64,000 nt of DNA, taken from assembly GCF_040802235.1 (NCBI RefSeq), contig NC_133156.1, forward strand, positions 26,741,343-26,805,342, in the 5' to 3' direction. A program made the position numbers and the translations under genes. This DNA comes from Manis javanica (taxonomy: Eukaryota; Chordata; Mammalia; Pholidota; Manidae). The notes under the pieces were generated by a model, which saw only the letters and a list, made by a program, of their open reading frames with translations, was not told where the DNA came from and made no database searches. How positions within the stretch are numbered: position 1 is the stretch's first letter; the number at the start of each line of letters is the position of its first letter. Below, piece after piece: positions 11,375 through 23,199 of this stretch.

Positions 11375-11545
11375 TTCTTAAGCATTCTCATTTGGATCCT
11401 CTGATAATCCTGCTATTTATAGATGATGACACTAAGGGTCAGAGAAGTGAAGTGACTTGCCCACACCACACAGCTAGTTAAGAGTCAGAGCTGAGACTAG
11501 AACCCAAGTTCCTTGGTATCCAATCCACTGGCTGTCTGTCTGTAC
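11375..11545 (-). mobile_element. MIR SINE (antisense)
   Basis: Strong match to the MIR core on the minus strand: ACTAAGGGTCAGAGAAGTGAAGTGACTTGCCCACACCACACAGCTAG, quoted in part, then AGAACCCAAGTTCCTTGG. Confidence 0.9.
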
Positions 11546-12090
11546 CTCAGCTGCCTCTTTTTGAGCTTCTTACTTATACCCACTGCCTCCCTTTATGCCC
11601 CAGTGACTGAATGACCCTCCCAACCATAGGGCCTAAATTGTAACAGGTCCTACCCCAATCAAAATGGCCAGCTCCTATGCCCTTCTCTCCTCATTAGTGG
11701 GGACACAGGGAAATCATGACAATTCCCAAGGTAAATGGATCATTAAAAAGTTTTATCTACCTTCACATCTGGTCTCCTTAGAATTACTGAGCCAGTTTAA
11801 GCAAGCCTTTCCCCTCTCTATACTCCAATTTGCCCATCCGGTCTTGCTAATCTACAAAGCCCCTTCCAGTCAGCATGGCTAGTCCTATGCCCTCTCTTCC
11901 TTCCAAGCATGCACCAGACACTGCCAGGAACTGGGGAAACAGTCAACATGATGGACACTGGCCCTGCCTTTATAAACATGGAAATTACATCCTTTCACCC
12001 AGTTTATTGAAGAGGAGTCTCTTCTATTGGGAACTTAGAACCATAGGCCTCAAGATTTGTTCATCCTTTCCAGGATTCTCTTTTTCTGGT
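11546..12090. other. Mostly unique DNA
   Basis: A weak antisense L2 trace at about 11895-11960 (ACACTGCCAGGAACTGGGGA). Nothing else recognised. Confidence 0.4.
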
Positions 12091-12094
12091 TGAT

Positions 12095-12235
12095 TATGCT
12101 TTGTCTGTGTGACTTCGGGAGAGTAACTTAACCTCTCTGGGCCTCTATTTCCTTACTTACAAAGGGGAAAAATCATAACTTCCTCCAAAGGGAGTTTGGA
12201 GCTTTAAATAAACATATATACATTATTATATATAA
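12095..12235 (+). mobile_element. MIR SINE
   Basis: TGTGTGACTTCGGGAGAGTAACTTAACCTCTCTGGGCC is the MIR core with the 3' side decayed into AT-rich DNA. Confidence 0.85.
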
Positions 12236-12264
12236 TGAACAGTTTATATATGTATACATACATA
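12236..12264. repeat. AT-rich low-complexity tract
   Basis: TATATATGTATACATACATACATATA-type sequence lying between two same-strand MIRs. Confidence 0.7.
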
Positions 12265-12455
12265 CATATAGTGACTTAGAGCTTGGGCTCTCAGCTCTCA
12301 GATCTCAGCTCTGCCACTAACAAGCTCTGTGACTCTGTTTTCATGTTAACAAAATGGGGATCATAACAGCAATAACCTGATAAGGTTGTTGAGGAGACTA
12401 AAGGAGATAAAACATGTACAGATTTGCTCAGTGCCCAGCATTTGATAAGCCCTGA
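12265..12455 (+). mobile_element. MIR SINE
   Basis: GACTTAGAGCTTGGGCTCT, AGCTCTGCCACTAACAAGCTCTGTGAC, AAAATGGGGATCATAACAG and GTTGTTGAGGAGACTAAAGGAG follow the consensus almost end to end. Confidence 0.92.
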
Positions 12456-12489
12456 GCTTCCTGGTCCTCACAGCCTCTCCCTTCCCACA

Positions 12490-12955
12490 GTCCCCCACTT
12501 GTCTCCTTTCTTGTTCTTTTCAATTTTAATTGCACTCTTCTTATCATACAAGTAGGAAATCCTTACAAAAGCATTTATGAAAAATCCCCCTCCTATGGAC
12601 CCAATTCCCTGCCACCTCCAGGAGATCTCTATGTTGTTCTTCACTCTTTTACATTCATAAGTGTGTATAAACAGTTTGTTTACATAGACCTTCATTTTTT
12701 ATACAAATTATAGCTTTCTCTCTACATATATAGTTCTGCACCTTGCTTTCTATTACTTAATACTATAATATGGAGGCCTTTCCATAGTGTAAGTAAAAAG
12801 TCATAGTGTATATATACAGTGTATATAGAAAACCCATTCATTCTCTACACGAAGCTGCACATCTTCCATCATGTGGATGCCCCTGAGTTTATTTAAGCAG
12901 CCCAGTGCTGGTGGACACTGAGGGTGTCTCCAATCTTTCCCAGTTAGCAAGATGA
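12490..12955 (-). mobile_element. Old LINE-1-type fragment (antisense)
   Basis: AGTTCTGCACCTTGCTTTCTATTACTTAATA, TGGAGGCCTTTCCATAGTG and GGACACTGAGGGTGTCTCCAATCTTT resemble the antisense end common to old L1 families. Diverged, so the subfamily is not assigned. Confidence 0.55.
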
Positions 12956-13214
12956 GGCAGGGAATGTGCTGTCCTTTAGAAATTTCCTTCAGCCTCTCTC
13001 AGCTGTGACCACCTGCAAGGAGGGGACACAGGGGCTGCCAGCCACAGGCAGGAGGGCAGTTGTGAGAGCCACAGAGCAGTCAGAACAGGGTCTGGCTCCT
13101 GGGTCTACCACCTGCTGCTCTGCCGCCCTGGGCCCATGGGGCTGGAAACTGGCATTTCTAACAAACATCTATGTGATGCTGATTCTGCTAGTGTTGGGAC
13201 TAACTTTGAGAACC

Positions 13215-13345
13215 ACTACTTTAAGCCACTAGGATGGGGATCTGATCATTCCCACCTTGTAGACTTACTGTGGGTATTAACATATGTAGGCCCTTAACTG
13301 AGTTAGTACCAGACTAGGAGCTTAATTCATCTTAGCAATTATTGC
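13215..13345 (+). mobile_element. MIR 3' fragment, low confidence
   Basis: ACCTTGTAGACTTACTGTGGGTATTAACATATG resembles the MIR 3' half (CTCATAGGGTTGTTGTGAGGATTAAATGAG). Confidence 0.4.
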
Positions 13346-14034
13346 TACATCTACTCCCTCATCAGAGAGAACGGTGAACAAGACCTGGGAGTCAGAGGCG
13401 TGAAGAGCCTCAGTGCCGGAATCCATCCTCCAGAGGTCTAGGGAGTACTAGAGATGCTCCCTCAAATCTCCTTTAAACCCCAGGTCCAGAATGGCTGGGG
13501 AACTCTGCCAAGCTGCCTGCCCATCAGAAATTTTCATTTTTATGGCAGCTGCAGGTGGAGGAAGAGGGGCTAGACACCCAACCTGGAACCCCAGCACTAG
13601 CCATGGTGAAGGATGCTTCTGTGGGCACCATCCTGTGCCAGCTGCTTCTTGCAAAGGGGGCTGCACAAGGGGACAGAGAAGGGCCCCATCCCATCCCAGC
13701 CCTCACCTGGCTGTCAAAGGGCCCCTTCCATTCTCAGAGCCCTTGTAATCTGCTCTCATTTACCACCACACCTTGTTCCGGGTTGTGGGTGGCCGTGGGG
13801 AACCCTAGGCAGCCGCTGCAGGCCTGGTCATGTCCTGCTGCTCTCTTCTTTCTGCCCCGGAAGAGGAAGCCAGGGGCCAAGACCATACGTTGCCCCTTCC
13901 ATGCCGCCCTCTCTGCATGGAGCCAAGGACTCAGGAGCACTGGCCTGTGGCTGGAGGAAGTATGTGTCTTAGAAGAGGGAACTTGGGACAACACCAAAAT
14001 CTGTGGGGTGCGAACAGGGGCTGGGCTAGGCTCC
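13346..14034. other. Unique, GC-richer non-coding DNA
   Basis: Three overlapping plus-strand frames and one minus-strand frame stay open over 13555-14058. This reflects GC content rather than a gene: no shared domain and no codon bias, and the longest frame (167 codons) ends inside a MIR. Confidence 0.45.
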
Positions 14035-14115
14035 AACCTGCTGTGTGACCTTGGGTAAGGCTGTTTCCTTTTCTGAGCCTCAGTGTTCCTTTTTGTAAGG
14101 AACTGTGCTGGTGCC
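14035..14115 (+). mobile_element. MIR core fragment
   Basis: CTGCTGTGTGACCTTGGGTAAGGCTGTTTCC then TGAGCCTCAGTG is the MIR core. Confidence 0.75.
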
Positions 14116-14309
14116 CTGAGTCAGTGGCAGGCCCCAAATTAAGAAGTCAGCGGCATTTTCCTTTGGCTCACCTGTGCCCAGCCCCAGAGACACTGAATTT
14201 CTAGGACCTGCACTTGGGCCTCCTCTGCTGCCTGGAGCCTTAAATTGCCACCCTCTCATCCCAGCCTCCTTCCTCCACCTCCAGTGTACATTCCATGCCC
14301 CAGACCATG

Positions 14310-14515
14310 GCGCTGTGTCATTTGTTGGCAGTGGGACCTCAGACAATCACTCAAGCATTCAGATTCCCATGTTTAAAATGGAAATGACACCGTTACCTGC
14401 CGATGAGGATTGTTGTGAGCATTCAAGGAGATGATGATACAGAGTGCTTAGCCAGGTGCCAGGCACACAGGAAGCTCTCAATAACTGTGAGCCGTTCATG
14501 TGATTATTACTGTTG
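14310..14515 (+). mobile_element. MIR SINE
   Basis: AAAATGGAAATGACACCGTTACC, GGATTGTTGTGAGCATTCAAGGAGATGATG and GCCAGGCACACAGGAAGCTCTCAATAA match the MIR 3' half. Confidence 0.85.
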
Positions 14516-15285
14516 CTACTCTCACTTTAAAGGCTAAGCGGGACCAGGGACCTAGGCAGACAGCACCTTAACTCTTGAGACCCTCTGTCTTGATTTTCTG
14601 TTTTAACATTTTACCATTTTCTCCTCCTCTCTCCACAATCCCTAACAGCTCTTTATCTAGAAAAACTGTCCAAGTTGTCTTTTTTCTTTTTGTCACTGAA
14701 AAGACATAATTTTATTCCTTCTTTCCTTGAATAAACATCCAAACATTTATACATCTCCCCATCACATCTCAGGCACTGCAACCGTCAAAACAAAAAAGAC
14801 AAAGAGGGTCCCTCAAAAAAGTTAGTATGTCATCACAACTCAGGGGTGCTCCCTAGATGGCGCATCAAAGGGAGGAGAGCATTCAGGCATCTCCAGCGGA
14901 GGTCCTCTGCAGGCATGGCTGGGACCAGAGGACTGCAGATGGGGGACATTTCACTTCGGGACAAACTCAGATACTGCAGGGATCCATTCTAAGTGTGCTC
15001 AGGTGGCTGAGGACGTGGCCACGCGTGGGGCCAGAGGAGGGCTGTGCTCAGCGGCAACAGTGGCTGCCAACGGGATTTGCTCAGTGACCCTGGGAGTCCC
15101 TTGGCCCTCTGATATTTAGCTTATTTAACAGGGGCAAGAAAACCAACTTTCGTTGTTCCTCAGTCCTCTGACATGAGGGAATTGTTCGTGTGCGTCTACA
15201 TTTACTCGTGGAAGGTTCCCTGAGCGCCTATACTGTGCTCCGTATATGGGGAGAATGGTCATGAGCTGTTGAGAGGCCTGTCCTG
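14516..15285. other. Unique non-coding DNA
   Basis: No repeat recognised beyond pyrimidine-rich runs at 14580-14700. Confidence 0.4.
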
Positions 15286-15289
15286 ACAG

Positions 15290-15455
15290 CCAGGGGTTAT
15301 TGACCTATTACTGTTTTAGGCACTCTATACATATCAAGCCATTTTGTTGTTCAAAGAGTCTTATGATGACAGTTATTACTATCCATATTTTATAGGCAAG
15401 AAAATTGAGGCATGGAGAGGGTGAATGACTTGTCCAAACTTTCCAATGGTTTGAC
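15290..15455 (-). mobile_element. MIR SINE (antisense)
   Basis: TTTTAGGCACTCTATACATATC, TCCATATTTTATAGGCAAG and AAATTGAGGCATGGAGAGG are the antisense MIR 3' half and core. Confidence 0.75.
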
Positions 15456-15469
15456 TTTGACCACAGCAT

Positions 15470-15888
15470 CAGTGGTTCTCATGGAGTGGTCTGGGGACCC
15501 CTGGGGGTCCCAAAGACCCTTGTACATGGTCCACAGGTCAGAATCATCTTCATTATTACTAAGAACTGGTTTGACTTTTTACTCTCATTTTCTCTGGGAA
15601 TACAGTGGCGTCTTCCAGAAGCTACATGATTTGTGATATCACAAGTGGCTGGGAGAGTCCAGGTGTCTCTTGCAGCATTTGCAAAAATGTAGAACAAAAC
15701 CACTTTTTTATTTTTTAGTCTTGAAAACATTTTTCATAAGGATACTTTATGTGAATATGTGATGGGTTTGTTGTTTTAAAACAAATCACCACATTAAATG
15801 TTTGGAACATTCTTCTCAGTTTTAATTCCTAATTAGGTAGGAATGTACAGAAAGGAGCCCAGAGACCAAAAAGCTTGAGAAACACTAT
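15470..15888 (+). mobile_element. hAT-type non-autonomous DNA transposon relic
   Basis: Begins CAGTGGTTCTCATGGAG and ends in an inverted counterpart (AGCTTGAGAAACACTA), giving terminal inverted repeats typical of hAT elements. Internal landmarks such as GGGGACCCCTGGGGGTCCC and CCAGAAGCTACATGATTTG are those of an ancient mammalian non-autonomous family. I am not certain of its name. No transposase frame is present, and an 8-bp target duplication could not be made out. Confidence 0.7.
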
Positions 15889-17020
15889 ATAACACTGGAT
15901 AGAAGTGCTCCCCAATCTTTGGAACACAGATATAATGCCCCAAGAGGGGCAGATTGGATGTGTGGTCCTGGGTCACTTGCCAGCCTCCACAGAATTACTA
16001 AGACATATATTCCTGCATCATGTTGCAAGGAGTGGCCCATGTGAAAAGTAGCCGATCACAAATCAGTGCCTGATGCTGGCATCAGCCCTTCTGACTTGCA
16101 ATTGGAATTATATTGTAAATCTCTCTGTGTTTCTCTTTTTACAGCTTCCTGAGGGCTATGGCTTGTCTCTTGTTCAGCAGCCACTCCAGTGACAGACTGG
16201 CTCCCCACCTGTCTGAGAGTCCCTTTATCTGAGCCCTGCAAAATAAATATTGTTTCCTAGACAGCCTATATTTTACACAAGATGTTCCCAAACATTGCTA
16301 CCAAATTGGGTGACAGTCCATCTAGTTGCTTTCACTTGATACGGTGGCACATAGAAACTGGATAATGAAAATGATGATAGCAATAATATCAGGAATACAG
16401 TAAACAATGACAGCCTGGAGACAAATGCCAAACGGTGGCAGATCTGGACAATGTTTCATGAAAACTTTCTCAAAATCTGTGTTAAGTGTCCCTTGTTGGG
16501 GAATCTGGTCTTCAGGGTGGCATTCTTGATTTAGTCATTCATTTTATCTTTCAGATGGTTCTCTTTATCTGGACCTCTGTAGGAAGCCTCTTGGAAGAAT
16601 TCTGAATGACATACATTTGAAATGAATTTCATTGAAGAAATACCAAGTTATGATCTGACTCAAACATGACTCTAACTTTCAGTGTTTCCATAAAGATTTC
16701 TTCAGAAGATGAGAGTTATATCTTGCAGCCATTTGGGTTAAATTGCTACAGTTGTATGGGGTGTGTTAATTTTCTATACAGGCTCACCACAAAGCATTCC
16801 CCATCATGCCTGACAACTCGGCTTCACCTGGCTCTGCTCTGAACTTTGTAACCCACTCAGTCTTGCCTGAGAACAGATCTTGTTTTGGAAGCTCATGATG
16901 GCACAGCGTCAAAAGGAACTAGTTTCATATCTGACCTGAAAGGGTAGTGCAGACCACAGATTCCTGCCCCTGAATCAAGATATTCCCGTGTGATCCTGGC
17001 TGAACTTTTAGATATTCTAG
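15889..17020. other. Unique non-coding DNA, possible exon-like signals
   Basis: No repeats recognised with confidence. A good polypyrimidine acceptor (CTGTGTTTCTCTTTTTACAG, AG at 16143-16144) is followed about 100 bp later by AATAAA (16242-16247). This could mimic a terminal exon, but no reading frame supports it. Confidence 0.4.
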
Positions 17021-17024
17021 AGCT

Positions 17025-17125
17025 TCAGGTCTTTATCTGTGAAATGGAAAAAGAAATCTACCCTACCTACTCTTACAGCTTTGTTTTGAGGATCAAACAG
17101 GGTAAAATACTTTGAGAAACAGAAA
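17025..17125 (+). mobile_element. MIR 3' fragment
   Basis: TTATCTGTGAAATGGAAAAAG ... TTTTGAGGATCAAACAGGG ... AATACTTTGAGAA follows the MIR 3' half. Confidence 0.6.
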
Positions 17126-17129
17126 GCAT

Positions 17130-17600
17130 TTGTCTCTCTCCTGAGGCCTTCACACATACTTTTCCTCCTGCCTGGAACCTGCCTGACCTTCCCTGTAGCT
17201 GTGTGATCCCAAATGGTCCTAAGATACGGCTTGCTCTGCTCCAGCCACAAGGGCCTACCTCTGCGAGTCCACCACAGGGCCTTCACACCTGCCATGCCAC
17301 TTGCACAGGATGCTCTTCCCTCAGGTGTCTGCATGGCTGCCTCCCTGATTTCCTTCAGGTCTCTACTCAAATGCCACCTTATCAGAAAAGCCTTCTCTGG
17401 ACCCACTATATGAACTGACATCCAACTGTGAAGTGCTCCCTATTCCGCTGACACCACCCCTCGATGTTCTTCATAGCACGTATGCATTTTATAATTACTT
17501 GTTTACCTGTTGATTATCTGACTAAAATCTTAGTTCCACAAGAGCAGGGACTTTGTTCTGCTATAATCCTAAAGCTTAAAACCTAGCATGAATGCTCTCC
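17130..17600 (+). mobile_element. L2 LINE 3' portion
   Basis: Repeated GGCCTTCACAC motifs, CTCTACTCAAATGCCACCTTATCAGA, TTCATAGCACGTATGCATTTTATAATTA and CACAAGAGCAGGGACTTTG are L2 3'-region landmarks in the right order. The two CCTTCACAC segments (about 17146 and 17279) suggest an internal duplication or a join of two fragments. Confidence 0.85.
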
Positions 17601-18489
17601 TCCACCATCAAAAACAAAACAAACAAACCAAGACAAGAAAATGAGCAGCAGACAGCCAAATCAGAGTACAGGACAGGGTAGGCCTGGGAGAGGAGATTTC
17701 AGCAGGGCAGACCACACAGAACAAAGAGGAGGAGACCCCGCATGCCCTCCTGTCCCCACTCCCACCTCTTGGCTTAGACGCATTCGAGCAAAGCCTCAGT
17801 GTAATTATGGGCCTTTGGCTTGTTTACTCCTTGCTAACTGCCCTCTTTGCTCACTGAATTGGTCCAAAGGCTGTGGCATGAGTAACTGACTGCACCGTTT
17901 GGCCTGCGGTGAGCCGTCAGCAGCACCATAAGTGCGCACGAGCCTCACTTGACCTAACCGTGCTCCGGGCGCCCCCTCACGCAGTGCGGCTCAGACAGCC
18001 ACTGCCGCTGCCCAGCACCTCTGATGGCCTGGCAAACACACCTGGCTGGGACTTGCTCAACCCCGGGATCTTCACTCTGGGCTTGTCAGGGGGGCCCGAC
18101 TGGTCTTTCAGATTCCATGCTCTCTGAGCATCTCACCCAAGTAGGCAGTATGATTCACACCCCTGCTTCAGGGGGAATGACATCCAAGCTGCATGTGCAT
18201 GGCCTGGCTTCTGCCTGCTTGGCACCTCACCTCACACATCTTTCCTTAACGTACTTTAGTCCTCCCATCTCTCACCTGCTTTCGGGCCCAGGTCCTGCCT
18301 CAGGCCCTTTCAATCAGCTGTCCCTCTCAAATCTTCACATGGCTGCCCCTCCTTATCCGTGCATCGGCTTATATGAATGACTGAGTGGGTTGAATGACTT
18401 TGGGCAGATCCTGGTCTCTCTCTGAATCTCCATTTTCCCTTCTAATAAATGGGTAGAGGGGTTCAAGCTCTACATTCTTCTCCAAAATG
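17601..18489. other. Mostly unique DNA
   Basis: A weak MIR-like trace at 18385-18475 (GACTTTGGGCAGATCCTGG). The rest shows no recognised feature. Confidence 0.4.
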
Positions 18490-19165
18490 GGTGTCTGAGC
18501 ACTGTGCTAGTCATTTAATGAGGCCACAAATATTTCTGGAGATCCTACTTGGCACTGGGTTCTAGGGACTGGGAAGATAGCAGTGAAAAAAATTAAAATA
18601 GGACTCCTGTCTTGAAAGGGTGTAGGTTCTAGTGGGTGGAGATTGACAGCCAGCCAGGCCTCTGCCTCAGCTTTGACAGACAATAGACGTAGAGACAAAG
18701 ATAATTTCAGTTACTGTCCAGTTCAGTAATGATAAAAAGAAAGGGATGTGATGAGAGTGAGTGGTGAGGGTGCTTTGGTTAGAGCAGTCTTGGAGGGCTT
18801 CTCTGAGGAGGTGAATTCTGACTTGAGCCCTGGATGACAGTGAGCTGGGCCATACATTCCAAGAGGGAGCAGCAGTTGCAAGGGCCGAGAGACAGAAACA
18901 AGTGTGTCACCCTCCAGGGGTAGAAAGAAGGCCTGTGCAGAAGGGAAGAAGGCCTGGTGGGCAGGAGATCGAGGTTGAAGGCCTTGTCCAGGGGCCATAA
19001 GGTGCAGAGCGTGTGTTTCACGCCAAGGATCCTGGGACATCCATGGAGGATTTTAGGAGGAGAGTGACTTACATCTGAGAACAAGTCATTCTGGCTGCTT
19101 CTTGGAGGCTCGCAGGCAGGGAGAATAGCCATCCCGGGAGAAAAGGCAACATCTGGGCTAGAGGC
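18490..19165 (-). mobile_element. L2 LINE (antisense), about 650 bp
   Basis: CTGTGCTAGTCATTTAATG, GGGCTTCTCTGAGGAGGTGA, AGGGCCGAGAGACAGAAACA, AGGCCTTGTCCAGGGGCCAT and GAGTGACTTACATCTGAG appear in the order expected for antisense L2. No open frame. Confidence 0.8.
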
Positions 19166-19394
19166 AGAGGGGCCGGTCAGATCCAGGCTGCATGTTTTAG
19201 AGGTAGAGCCGAGAGCTCTCACTGCTGATTGGGTGTACTGAGAGGGAGAGGCATGTGGGACACAGTCAGCACATGTCTAATGAATAATAAACATGGCTCA
19301 GTGATTCCTGTGGGGAGCTAGTTTGCCAAAGAGCTCAGCTTGGAGTTTAGGCACATCTGAAGTGATCCTAGATGATCTTTATATTTCCTACTTG

Positions 19395-19510
19395 TCATAG
19401 TCCTCAAGGGCAGGAACTATGTGAATTTGTCATTTTACTCCTGGTGCCTAGCACAATGCCAGGCACAGAGTGGCACTCATAATAGTCACAAACAGTTGCT
19501 GGAACTTGTA
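19395..19510 (+). mobile_element. L2 LINE 3' end
   Basis: CCTCAAGGGCAGGAACTATG, TGGTGCCTAGCACAATGCCAGGCACAGAGT is the L2 3' terminus. Confidence 0.75.
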
Positions 19511-20380
19511 TCACCCCCAAGGACCTCACAGACAGACTGGGAGGCTGGGCCAAATAGACCTTCCCAGGCTCCCGAGCTATGTGCTCTTACAGTCCTATCG
19601 GTCTGATGATCAGTCAATCCCAGTAACTGAGGCAGTTATGTCACATCCCCACTGTCATCCCCAGGTCACCCAGGGCCCTCTTCCTGGCCTCACTACATGC
19701 AGGATCCTAGGCTCCCAATTTTGATGCAGTCTGGCTGCTTTCCACCTCAAAAACATGCCTACTGCTTAAAATTCACTGATAGTCTGAACCCCCACCCCCT
19801 TCTTCCCCTGTAGGTCACACACATTCACAAAGGCCTTTGGGAGACCCAGAACCTGTTTCATAGGCTGGAGTGTTAGTTGTATGGCGGAAATGTTTGGGGA
19901 TACTTTGGTTGGGGGTGACCTGTAGTAATCCAGACTTCTCTCAGCTGCAGGGCTTCCCATTACAATTAGGCTAGTACAGGAAAGCAATAATCTTTTTCCA
20001 GAAAGTTCCCCTGGATGCCTCCAAAGGGGAAGAGCTGCTCCAGAGAGCTTCTAGGGGAAGGGACTCTTGGCTCAGCCTGAAGACTTTTGCAGGCTTCACT
20101 CTGTTCCAGGGCTAAGAAGAAAGCACAGCCCCAAGCCCTAGGGCTTTGTATTACATTTTTAATAGCCACAATGGGTTTGATTCCACACTCCTGTGAGAAT
20201 TAGTCACTGCAAGTTCAAGTGAGGAATTTATGGACAGGCCTCAACAATCTGCTTATAATTTGGGGATGGAAACTTTAAGAATCCTCAAAGGTACTATGGT
20301 ATAGACAAGGAGCCCTAGGTTCCTGCCATTCAACACATTTTATAAATCTATGTATTTGACATTATGCTAGACGATGCTCC
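19511..20380. other. Unique non-coding DNA
   Basis: No repeat family recognised. Confidence 0.4.
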
Positions 20381-20384
20381 TTTC

Positions 20385-20500
20385 CTAAAGCTATATGATC
20401 TTAGGCAAGTCCCTCCCCAACTCTGGGATTCAGCCTCCTGACTTCGAATGATGGAGTTGGGCTCTTCCCAGCTCTTTCCAGTTCTGATGCCTTGCCTCTG
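20385..20500 (+). mobile_element. MIR-type SINE fragment
   Basis: GCTATATGATCTTAGGCAAGTCC followed by GATTCAGCCTCCTGAC and a CCAGCTCTTTCCAGTTCTGAT segment typical of the MIR3/MIRc variants. Confidence 0.6.
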
Positions 20501-20924
20501 GGTCTAGGAAGGACAAATGGCATCTCAACGTGCAGCTGATCCCTGGGATGCCTCCCTATGGAAAGCTGGCTTTGGAGAGCAGATCCTAGTAGCCCAGCAC
20601 GCCCTATCCTGACAGCCCTTTTGTCCTCCTGCTGCTGGGGGCAGCATGGAAGGGGTTAAAGTTGGCTGGTTAGGCAGCCACAGACTCAGTCGATGCCCGG
20701 CCCCCTTCAGGTCCCCTCCCTGCTGTGTTCCCTGGGATTTGCTTAGCTTGCTGAGGTTAGGTAAGCCTCTTTGCTGGGCTAGGAGCCAGGCCTCTGCCTC
20801 AGCTTTGTGAGAGAGCTGAACTTGCAGCAACCTGCCCCAGCTTTTCCCCCAGGCAAGAAAACTGAAGCTACAGCAAGGGGTGGAGAAATCTTGGCACCTG
20901 AGACAATGATTCCAGCTGAAGCCA
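20501..20924. other. Unique non-coding DNA
   Basis: No repeat recognised. Moderately GC-rich. Confidence 0.4.
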
Positions 20925-21080
20925 GAGTGGCTTTAGAGATTATTGAGTCCAACTAATTTCTTTTGCAGAAGGGGCCATTGAGGCTCAGAGAAAGGACTTC
21001 TCTTAGGTCCACCCAATGAGTTAGCGATAGACTTAAATGCAGGTTCCCAGATTTCCAGGCTAAATCCTTTCTCCTGGGCT
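20925..21080. mobile_element. Ancient MIR-like SINE
   Basis: AGATTATTGAGTCCAACTAA, CATTGAGGCTCAGAGAAAGGACTTCTCTTAGG and AGATTTCCAGGCTAAATCC match an old mammalian SINE-like consensus of the type GAGGTCATCTAGTCCAACC ... GAAACTGAGGC. Its family name is uncertain to me. Confidence 0.5.
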
Positions 21081-21394
21081 GATCCTTGGAATTTAGGGAC
21101 AGTCTTTTTTGGGCTGAAGCTGTCATGAATAGATAATGTTGGGGGTGCAGGAAAAAAGCAGAGGGGCATGATTCTAGGTGCCATGGAAGCAGGAAAAAGG
21201 GACTCTTTACTGATGTTTCATGGGCAGCTGCCTTCCTGACATTCATCCCTCCTTCCACCAGGTTGCCCCAGGCACCCCAAATGCATACCCATTTGAGCCA
21301 TAGATTGTAGTAGACTGGTATTTTTTTACTAAGAACCCAGCTTGGATGGAGGCTACTTTGTTTAGGGCTTAGTTTTTTTAACAGACCTGCCTTG

Positions 21395-21545
21395 AGCCCC
21401 AGCTTCTTTTCTTATTAGCTGTGTGACCCTGGACAAGTTGTTAACGTTTCTGAACCTGAGCTACCTGTGTGTTAAATGGTAGCACTGGTAGTTCTTCACA
21501 GCATTGTTGAGAGAGGAACCAGATAGCGCAGGGCCAGCACAAGGA
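21395..21545 (+). mobile_element. MIR SINE
   Basis: TATTAGCTGTGTGACCCTGGACAAGTTGTTAACG is a close MIR core match. The 3' half is decayed. Confidence 0.85.
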
Positions 21546-22124
21546 CACACTGGAGAAATGACAGCAGCTACTGTCCCTCCTTCGCCTGGGGTGCTCCATC
21601 ATCTTTACCACCTTTCTCCCCTTCCCTGTTAGTAGGATGGACCTATTGCTGGGCCTGCCCTCTCCACAGGGTGATGTGAAACTCTAATAAAACAGTGGAG
21701 GTAAAGGAGCTTTTTAAAGGACTGTGTGGAACCAGTGGTACCTCTTGGTGGTCCCTCTGGCTAGTTTGTCTCGTGGCTCCATGGCTCTTGGACAATCCCT
21801 GGGTTGGCCAGTTGTTGCCCAGCTCAGAATGTGGTGCAAGGGAAACACCGGGAGCCCATATGCACTAGGACTCACCCAAAGCATCCATGAGCTGAATGCC
21901 TTTGCCTGAGACAGTTTTTCCCATTGCAAAAAGGGGCCAGGATCCCTGCTTTTCCCTTTATAGGTCTATGTTGAAAACTGCAAAGCTCTATGCTTGCTCT
22001 GCATCCATCTCCCCTTCCTCTGGCTCCACACCTGATTTCCATGAAGGATCCATCCACTCTAACCTTCAGTTTCAACCCGCAGTTTGGAGCAGCTAACCCA
22101 ACCCTGTTCCTGTGTTGGGTCTAA
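21546..22124. other. Unique non-coding DNA
   Basis: No repeat recognised. Confidence 0.4.
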
Positions 22125-22595
22125 GAACTGGCTTTGCCAATCAGAGCCCTGAATTGCCTATGGCCACCACAATTTGTTCAAGAAGGGCTTGTCACAGCCA
22201 ACCAACATTTATCCTGGAACTTCTGCTTGTAGTGGCCAGGAGAAACAACTCACTCTCTTTTCTGCTGGACAAGAGCCTGGGAGAATGACAGCTTGGTGGT
22301 CCAGGCACCATTAGGTGGGGAGAATCTACTAGATTATTAAGTAAATGCAAAGGAAAACACAAACAGTGGAGAAGGGCAGTCTCCTGCCAATGTTTGAATA
22401 TTTTGCCTCAGACTTACCCAAAGTCAAACTATTCCTGGACCTCCCAGGAATATGAGCCAATTGATTTCTTTTATTATTCCTTTACTTCCTTCTTTCCATT
22501 TTCTGTCAGTTACACTATCTAATTATTTATTTTTGCTTAAGCTAATCTGATTGGAATTTCTTTTACTTGCAATTAAAATTTCCTATTAAGAAAAA
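22125..22595 (+). mobile_element. Old LTR-like relic (MaLR/ERVL type)
   Basis: TTTGCCAATCAGAGCCCTGA near the 5' side and TGGACCTCCCAGGAATATGAGCC ... TTGCTTAAGCTAATCTGATTGGAATTTC at the 3' side resemble an old mammalian LTR consensus ending in GCTTAAGCTAGTTTGAGTTGGG. The subfamily is not assigned. Confidence 0.5.
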
Positions 22596-22659
22596 AAAGA
22601 ATGATGATAGTTACTGGGATAAACAATGTTAGCTGCAAAAATGTCCATTTCCCCTTCTT

Positions 22660-23120
22660 CCTCACTAACAGAACTCTGGATAGGGGAGGGAAGCAGGAAA
22701 AAACAGTGGGAAGTCCCAGGAGAGTTGTATTCTGTGATCCAGGCTAATAATGACACCCTGTTTCTTGTTTTTCATAATCCCTTGCACTGACAGTGCCCAT
22801 GTGACCCAGTTGTGAACCATAAACTAAGGAGAATCTACTGGGAAAGGAAACATAAGGGGTGTTTGGGAAAGTAGACATAACAAGCATCACTTTGTGTCCT
22901 TTCTGCCTTGAAAAAAGATATGATGACTGGAATTGCAGCAGCTACATTGCAACCATGAGGCAGAAGCCAAACTAATCGCAGTGATACAAGTCCTGACATC
23001 ATGAACCACTGAATTATGCCAACAATCATCTGCCTGTATGTTTTTGTAGTATTATAAAAGCAAATGCCTATTTGTTTAAGCCACTGTTAGTAGGACTTTC
23101 TGCTATTGCAGCTCAAAGCA
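22660..23120 (+). mobile_element. Second old LTR-like relic
   Basis: GCAGCAGCTACATTGCAACCATGAGGC, TCCTGACATCATGAACCACTGAAT and TGTTTAAGCCACTGTTAGTAGGACTTTCTG follow the same general LTR architecture as the preceding relic, but with a different internal sequence. Same orientation. Subfamily uncertain. Confidence 0.5.
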
Positions 23121-23199
23121 TTCTTTAGGAATGAATCATCTCACTCATCCAAACTCAAGCAATCTAGCACAGATGAGAATTCTAGTTAAGAAAAAAACA

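Noticed and set aside
13555-14058. 167-codon frame overlapping several others
   Set aside because: Four frames on two strands are open together, a composition effect, and the end of this one falls in a MIR core.
16143-16247. Acceptor-like site followed by AATAAA, resembling a terminal exon
   Set aside because: Both signals are common by chance. No reading frame, conservation or partner exon can be shown from the sequence.
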